A stretch of 64,000 nucleotides of DNA, taken from JALZHR01 sp036388475 (GTDB taxonomy: Bacteria > Acidobacteriota > Blastocatellia > Pyrinomonadales > Pyrinomonadaceae). Below are positions 60,701 through 64,000 of the stretch, piece after piece. Location of the stretch: contig DASVRT010000120.1 of the NCBI GenBank assembly GCA_036388475.1, positions 1-64,000 of the forward strand, in the 5' to 3' direction. The position numbers were made by a program, and so were the translations under genes. The first letter of the stretch is position 1, and each line of letters opens with the position of its first letter. The notes beneath the pieces were generated by a model. That model searched no databases and was not told where the DNA came from. It saw only the letters and a program-made list of their open reading frames with translations.

Positions 60701-60756
60701 GGAAAATGGAAAGCGGAAAATGGAAAATTCGAAAACCGGCATTTTCCGTTTTAGTT
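60701..60756. repeat. Heptamer hairpin, GGAAAAT/TTTTCCG family
   Basis: GGAAAAT (60701), GGAAAGC, GGAAAAT, GGAAAAT (60722), TCGAAAA, CCGGCAT, TTTCCGT (60743), TTTAGTT. Mirrored words in one register between two minus-strand genes. Confidence 0.75.
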
Positions 60757-60760
60757 TTTC

Positions 60761-61627
60761 TCACGCTAAAATAATACTCGCGATTTCTCGCGGCTTGCCG
60801 TAGCGGTCGAAAAGTTTTTCGATTTCCGTAGTTGATTTTACCTGAAACTCGTTTTCTGTCCAGTAATAAAACTTTTCGAACGTCGATTGAACGGTTTCGC
60901 AGTATTCTTCGCGCGTGATGCCGGAGCGCAGGATGCCGTAGCCCCAGAATTCGTTGATGACCGGAATTTTATATTTTCGGAAAAACTCCTGCGCGCCTTT
61001 GAAAAAATGTCCTTCGTGCCCTTGAATGTCAATCCAGAATAAATCAATCTCGTTTGGCTCGATTGTTTTATTTTCGCGCAAAAACGCGTCGAAAGTCTTT
61101 GCTTCGACGGCGACGGTTCGGCGTTTATGTTCTTTCAGCTCGCCGCTTCCGACCGTTTTTCGCACGCGGCTGTCGCCCGAGTTAGTTTCGTCGATTTCAA
61201 ACTCGATTTTTTTATTTTCGGACGAAAGCGCGAGCGGAAAACATTCGATTTTATCGTTTAAATCGTTTTGCGCGACATTTTTCCGCAAAAGCCGGAAATT
61301 GCGCGGGCTTGGCTCGAAAGCGATTGCCTTTTCAAAAAATCGCTCGCGCAGAAGCGCGATGCAAATCATTCCGAGATTCGCGCCGATGTCCACGACGGCG
61401 CGGTTTTTCCCCGTTTTCAATAAACCTTCGCTTTGCAGAAACCCGACCGACGCTTTAATAAAATCGAGCTCGTAATTGCGGCGCACGAAAAGATGTTTGC
61501 CGATAAGCCAGTCGCGGCTGCTGCAACTGAGCAAACCGTTGGCGGTTTCGATTGTCACGTCGTGTTCCGGGCGGTAATGATGAAGCGTCCATTGCAGGGC
61601 TTTCCAGTAATAATCGAGACTTTTCAC
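60761..61627 (-). CDS. FkbM family methyltransferase
   Basis: 288 residues, GTG start at 61627. SAM-binding motif I 'VVDIGANLGMICIALL' (about 98), then 'KAIAFEPSPRNFRLLRKNV' and 'CFPLALSSENKKIEFE', the FkbM pattern. 'IDLFWIDIQGHEGHFFKGA' matches motif II/III. FkbM proteins O-methylate sugars of natural products and bacterial glycans, so a cell-surface glycan is the likely substrate. The next gene on the left is the polyprenyl synthase. Confidence 0.86.
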   Translation of the reverse strand: MKSLDYYWKALQWTLHHYRPEHDVTIETANGLLSCSSRDWLIGKHLFVRRNYELDFIKASVGFLQSEGLLKTGKNRAVVDIGANLGMICIALLRERFFEKAIAFEPSPRNFRLLRKNVAQNDLNDKIECFPLALSSENKKIEFEIDETNSGDSRVRKTVGSGELKEHKRRTVAVEAKTFDAFLRENKTIEPNEIDLFWIDIQGHEGHFFKGAQEFFRKYKIPVINEFWGYGILRSGITREEYCETVQSTFEKFYYWTENEFQVKSTTEIEKLFDRYGKPREIASIILA

Positions 61628-61636
61628 TAAATATTT

Positions 61637-62323
61637 TTATTCCGCCTTTTGTGCCGGAGCGCGGCTGATTAAGTGCATTTCCAGCACAAAACCCGGAAAC
61701 ATTTCCCTCGTCGGCTTGCTCGCCAGCGAGCGCCAGAAACCTTTCGAATCGTTGTTTTCGACGCGGACAAAGTAAATTCTGTCTTTCTGAACGCTCAAAA
61801 GCGTGTAAAGAACTTCGTAAACTTTCGGAACGGTGTTTTCTTTTTGCCCTTCAAAATCGGCGAGCGTCGAGCCTTTGGCGACCTGCTTAAGGATTATAAA
61901 ATCTACTCCGAATTGCGCCGACAAACTATACGCCGGAATTCTTTTTTCTTTCTGTCCCGAATCGTAATCGAAAATCACTTGAACGAGCTTGCCTTCATAA
62001 AAGCGCAGCGTCACATCGTCGGTTTCGCCGAGTTTTTTATAAAGCAGTTTCCGGTAAGCCTTTTCGTTATCCCCGGTTTGAATAATGCGTTTGATGCTGA
62101 CCTGAAACATTCCGTGTTTTCCGCCCAGGCTAAAATCGTCAAACTCGTCTTTAGCCGGTTTTCCGAGCAGTTTGACGGCATCTTCCGGCGTGCTTTCGTC
62201 CAGCTTCAATCCGTTTAAAATTTTATCGGTAAAATTCGACGGCGAAACCGGATTTTCCGGCTGCGCCGCCGCGCCGGTCGCGAGCAGCGCCGCCAGCCAC
62301 AAGGCGATTAGCGATTTGAACAT
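61637..62323 (-). CDS. Hypothetical secreted protein
   Basis: 228 residues from ATG 62323 (site 'GAGGCAGG'); a TTG six codons upstream is rejected. Signal peptide about 1-20 ('TGAAAQ'). The mature part is mixed alpha/beta, with 'NGLKLDESTPEDAVKLLGKPAKDEFDDF' resembling the first part of SmpA/OmlA-like lipoprotein folds. The C-terminal half is beta-rich. No family can be assigned. It lies 14 nt downstream of yajQ in the same direction. Confidence 0.66.
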   Translation of the reverse strand: MFKSLIALWLAALLATGAAAQPENPVSPSNFTDKILNGLKLDESTPEDAVKLLGKPAKDEFDDFSLGGKHGMFQVSIKRIIQTGDNEKAYRKLLYKKLGETDDVTLRFYEGKLVQVIFDYDSGQKEKRIPAYSLSAQFGVDFIILKQVAKGSTLADFEGQKENTVPKVYEVLYTLLSVQKDRIYFVRVENNDSKGFWRSLASKPTREMFPGFVLEMHLISRAPAQKAE

Positions 62324-62337
62324 AACAAAAACCTGCC

Positions 62338-62835
62338 TCAATTACTTCTATAATTGTCAAACGTCATATCGATGCCGAAGTCTTTCGCTTTCAGTTTCGC
62401 AATCGTGTCCTGCAAAGTGTCGCGGTCTTTGCCCGACACGCGAACGGTTTCGCCCTGAATCGAAGCCTGCACTTTCAGCTTTGCGTCCTTGATGTATTTG
62501 ACGATTTCCTTCGCTTTCTCGATCGGAATTCCCTGCTGGATTTTCACCGTCTGACGGACTGTTCCGCCCGCCGCCGGCTCGATTTTCTGATAATCCAGAG
62601 CTTTCAGCGAAATTCCGCGCTTGATGAGCTTGCCCTGCAAAATGTCGTTCATATTGCGCAGACGGGTTTCGTCTTCGGCGGATAAAACGAGGTCTTTGTC
62701 CTGCAATTCGACCGTCGCTTTGCTGCCTTTAAAGTCAAAGCGCTGCGAGACTTCTTTCGTCGTCTGGTTCAGCGCGTTGGTTATTTCCGCGTAATCGGTT
62801 TTCGAAACGATGTCGAATGAATTTTCTTTTGCCAT
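62338..62835 (-). CDS. yajQ: YajQ family nucleotide-binding protein
   Basis: 165 residues from ATG 62835, the family's usual length; the longer frame to 62889 has no support. 'SFDIVSKTDYAEITNALNQTTKEVSQRFDFKGSKATVEL' opening region, 'GKLIKRGISLKALDYQKIEPAAGG' and C-terminal 'AKDFGIDMTFDNYR' fit YajQ/DUF520. The family has two ferredoxin-like folds and binds c-di-GMP in some pathogens; binding here is inferred. The secreted protein gene follows. Confidence 0.92.
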   Translation of the reverse strand: MAKENSFDIVSKTDYAEITNALNQTTKEVSQRFDFKGSKATVELQDKDLVLSAEDETRLRNMNDILQGKLIKRGISLKALDYQKIEPAAGGTVRQTVKIQQGIPIEKAKEIVKYIKDAKLKVQASIQGETVRVSGKDRDTLQDTIAKLKAKDFGIDMTFDNYRSN

Positions 62836-62943
62836 AATGATTTTATTGTAAACCGCCTGCCCTTTATTGAAAATCGGGCGACTTGCCAAACTTTTATTTT
62901 CATTCGCCCGCGCGAAAAAGTCTAATGTTTAATTAAAAAAGTC

Positions 62944-63245
62944 CTTTGCACGAAGTTTAATGTGCTTTGCACGAAGTTTGATGTGCTTTGCACGAAGTTT
63001 GATGTGCTTTGCACGACTTTCAAACTGCTTTGCACGGTTTTCTAACTGCTTTGCACGACCGACAAAGTGCTTTGCACAACTTTCCAAGTGCTTTGCACAA
63101 CTTTCCAAGTGCTTTGCACGACTTTCCAAGTGCTTTGCACGCCTGACAAACACCGTTGCAGGACTTGAAATGTGTTCTGCACGACTTGAAAAGTCCATTG
63201 CCTGACTTGCAAACTCCATTGTTTGAGCATAAATCTCCGTTGCTC
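62944..63245. repeat. 21-nt tandem array C (about 14 units)
   Basis: Units begin 'CTTTGCACG' or a variant at 62944, 62965, 62986, 63007, 63028, 63049, 63070, 63091, 63112 and 63133, then diverged units at 63154, 63175, 63196, 63217 and 63238. The first part of each unit is conserved; the last 8-10 nt vary. The array runs into the 3' end of the tatD gene. Both strands keep 7-codon open frames. Confidence 0.92.
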
Positions 63246-64000
63246 AAACGTCGTTTTCGATTGTTATGCCAAAGAAATCAGTAAAATTCCGTGTCGTTTG
63301 CTTTGCCAGCGTTTCCAGCTCGATTCCGTAAAAATCCGCCAGGAAACGCGCCGTTTCGACGACATACATCGGCTCGTTGCGCCGCCCGCGGTACGGAACG
63401 GGCGTTAAAAACGGGCAATCGGTTTCGATTAAAAGCCTTTCGAGCGGCACGACGCGCGCTGCTTCGCGCAGATTTTCCGCCTTTTTAAAAGTCACATTGC
63501 CGGCAAACGAAATCAGGAAACCGATTTTCATCAAATCTTCCGCCATCTCCGGCGTGCCGCCGAAACAATGCATAATGCCGCCGCGAAAATCTTCATTGCC
63601 GCATTCTTCCGTTAAAATGCGCACGGTTTCCTCGTCGGCGGCGCGCGAATGAATAATAATCGGCAAATCCAAATTTCGCGCCGCGCGAATCTGCCGCCGG
63701 AAAACCTGCGCCTGAATGTCGCGCGGGCTGTGGTCGTAATAAAAATCAAGCCCGATTTCGCCCCACGCGACGACTTTTCGGCTCGATTCGGCTAAATCCG
63801 TCAAACGCTTTTCCGCCGCCTCGTCGAAAGTCTTCGCGTCGTGCGGGTGAACGCCGACGCAGGCAAAAATGTTTTCGTATTTTTCCGCGACCCGGACGGC
63901 GCGCTCGAAATTTTCAAAATCGTGCGCCTCGCCCGTGCCGACGACGAGCATCGCTTTCACGCCCGCCGCCGCCGCGCGTTTGATGACTTCCTCGCGGTCG
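63244..64000 (-). CDS. tatD: TatD family metal-dependent hydrolase (5' end cut by window)
   Basis: The frame is open to the window edge, so the start lies outside. Metal-binding motifs: 'CVGVHPHD' and 'GEIGLDFYYDHS' (Glu ligand), 'IIHSRAADEE' (His), 'HCFGGTPEMA' and 'LLIETDCPFLTPVPYRG' (Asp). TatD enzymes are 3'-5' exodeoxyribonucleases or other metallohydrolases with a TIM-barrel fold. The 3' end sits directly in the end of repeat array C. The full gene would be about 260 residues. Confidence 0.9.
   Translation of the reverse strand, partial: DREEVIKRAAAAGVKAMLVVGTGEAHDFENFERAVRVAEKYENIFACVGVHPHDAKTFDEAAEKRLTDLAESSRKVVAWGEIGLDFYYDHSPRDIQAQVFRRQIRAARNLDLPIIIHSRAADEETVRILTEECGNEDFRGGIMHCFGGTPEMAEDLMKIGFLISFAGNVTFKKAENLREAARVVPLERLLIETDCPFLTPVPYRGRRNEPMYVVETARFLADFYGIELETLAKQTTRNFTDFFGITIENDV

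Noticed and set aside
62929..63247. Open frames across array C
   Set aside because: Same reason: 7-codon periodic by-product of a non-coding tandem array.

Overview
The window looks like a chromosomal segment of an Acidobacteriota member, probably class Blastocatellia (Pyrinomonadaceae-like). This is an inference from gene style. Several proteins begin with a short zinc ribbon of the 'CPxCxxxY...FCxxDG' kind. There are soluble Ser/Thr kinases with FHA, PEGA and zinc-ribbon modules, two large secreted FG-GAP/VCBS repeat proteins, a tricorn-type protease and an archaeal/eukaryal-type ProRS. Most genes are housekeeping or envelope genes on both strands. I see no phage, IS element, CRISPR array or rRNA operon.

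Layout. 1-2.9 kb: accessory edge with a brnT/brnA toxin-antitoxin pair and two orphan genes separated by short direct repeats. 3-10.4 kb: DUF4139 secreted protein, acyltransferase-like membrane protein, YihY/BrkB, SIS-domain enzyme, O-antigen ligase. 10.4-14.5 kb: two Ser/Thr kinases around a DUF4190 protein, then tRNA-Lys(CTT). 14.6-20.5 kb: secreted metzincin protease, prepilin peptidase, TPR protein, ribbon-helix-helix protein, RNase P RNA (rnpB, minus strand), SLBB polysaccharide export protein. 20.7-29.7 kb: PTS enzyme I without HPr, AIM24 protein, tricorn protease, LOG protein, a phosphodiesterase gene remnant, a lipoprotein and an unknown secreted protein. 29.8-34.7 kb: MsbA-like ABC exporter, a sugar kinase/nucleotidyltransferase pair, uroporphyrinogen-III synthase. 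34.7-44.8 kb: VCBS protein, metalloenzyme plus MFS pair, metallophosphoesterase, UbiD decarboxylase, M16 peptidase pair. 45-52.9 kb: 3-hydroxybutyryl-CoA dehydrogenase, thiolase, small hypotheticals, proline dehydrogenase and ProRS. 53.3-64 kb: acyl-CoA dehydrogenase, a 38-residue membrane protein, an FHA-PrsW fusion, an LVIVD/VCBS protein, a HARE-HTH protein, polyprenyl synthase, FkbM methyltransferase, YajQ and TatD (cut by the window end).

The most unusual signal is between the genes. About 20 intergenic gaps contain short words repeated with an exact 7-nt period. In most of them the same word family returns in reverse complement a little further on, so the gap can fold into a hairpin whose arms are made of heptamers. 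The words differ from gap to gap but fall into a few families (CTTACCG, AATTCGT, AATTCAA, TTCACTT, ATCAGCT, GGAAAAC). Three further gaps (8.7-9.0, 48.6-48.8 and 62.9-63.2 kb) hold 200-300 nt degenerate tandem arrays with a 21-nt period, which is 3 x 7. Each array has its own unit sequence, and a weaker fourth array lies at 38.9-39.0 kb. Heptanucleotide tandem repeats (STRRs) are known from filamentous cyanobacteria. A genome-wide phased, mirrored version in this kind of organism is the observation I would follow first.

Functional threads. Envelope and exopolysaccharide: O-antigen ligase, SLBB exporter, MsbA-like exporter, FkbM, nucleotidyltransferase and kinase pair. Signalling: two kinases, two FHA proteins, YajQ. 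Short-chain acyl-CoA metabolism: thiolase, hydroxybutyryl-CoA and acyl-CoA dehydrogenases. Secreted proteolysis: metzincin, tricorn, M16 pair, PrsW.
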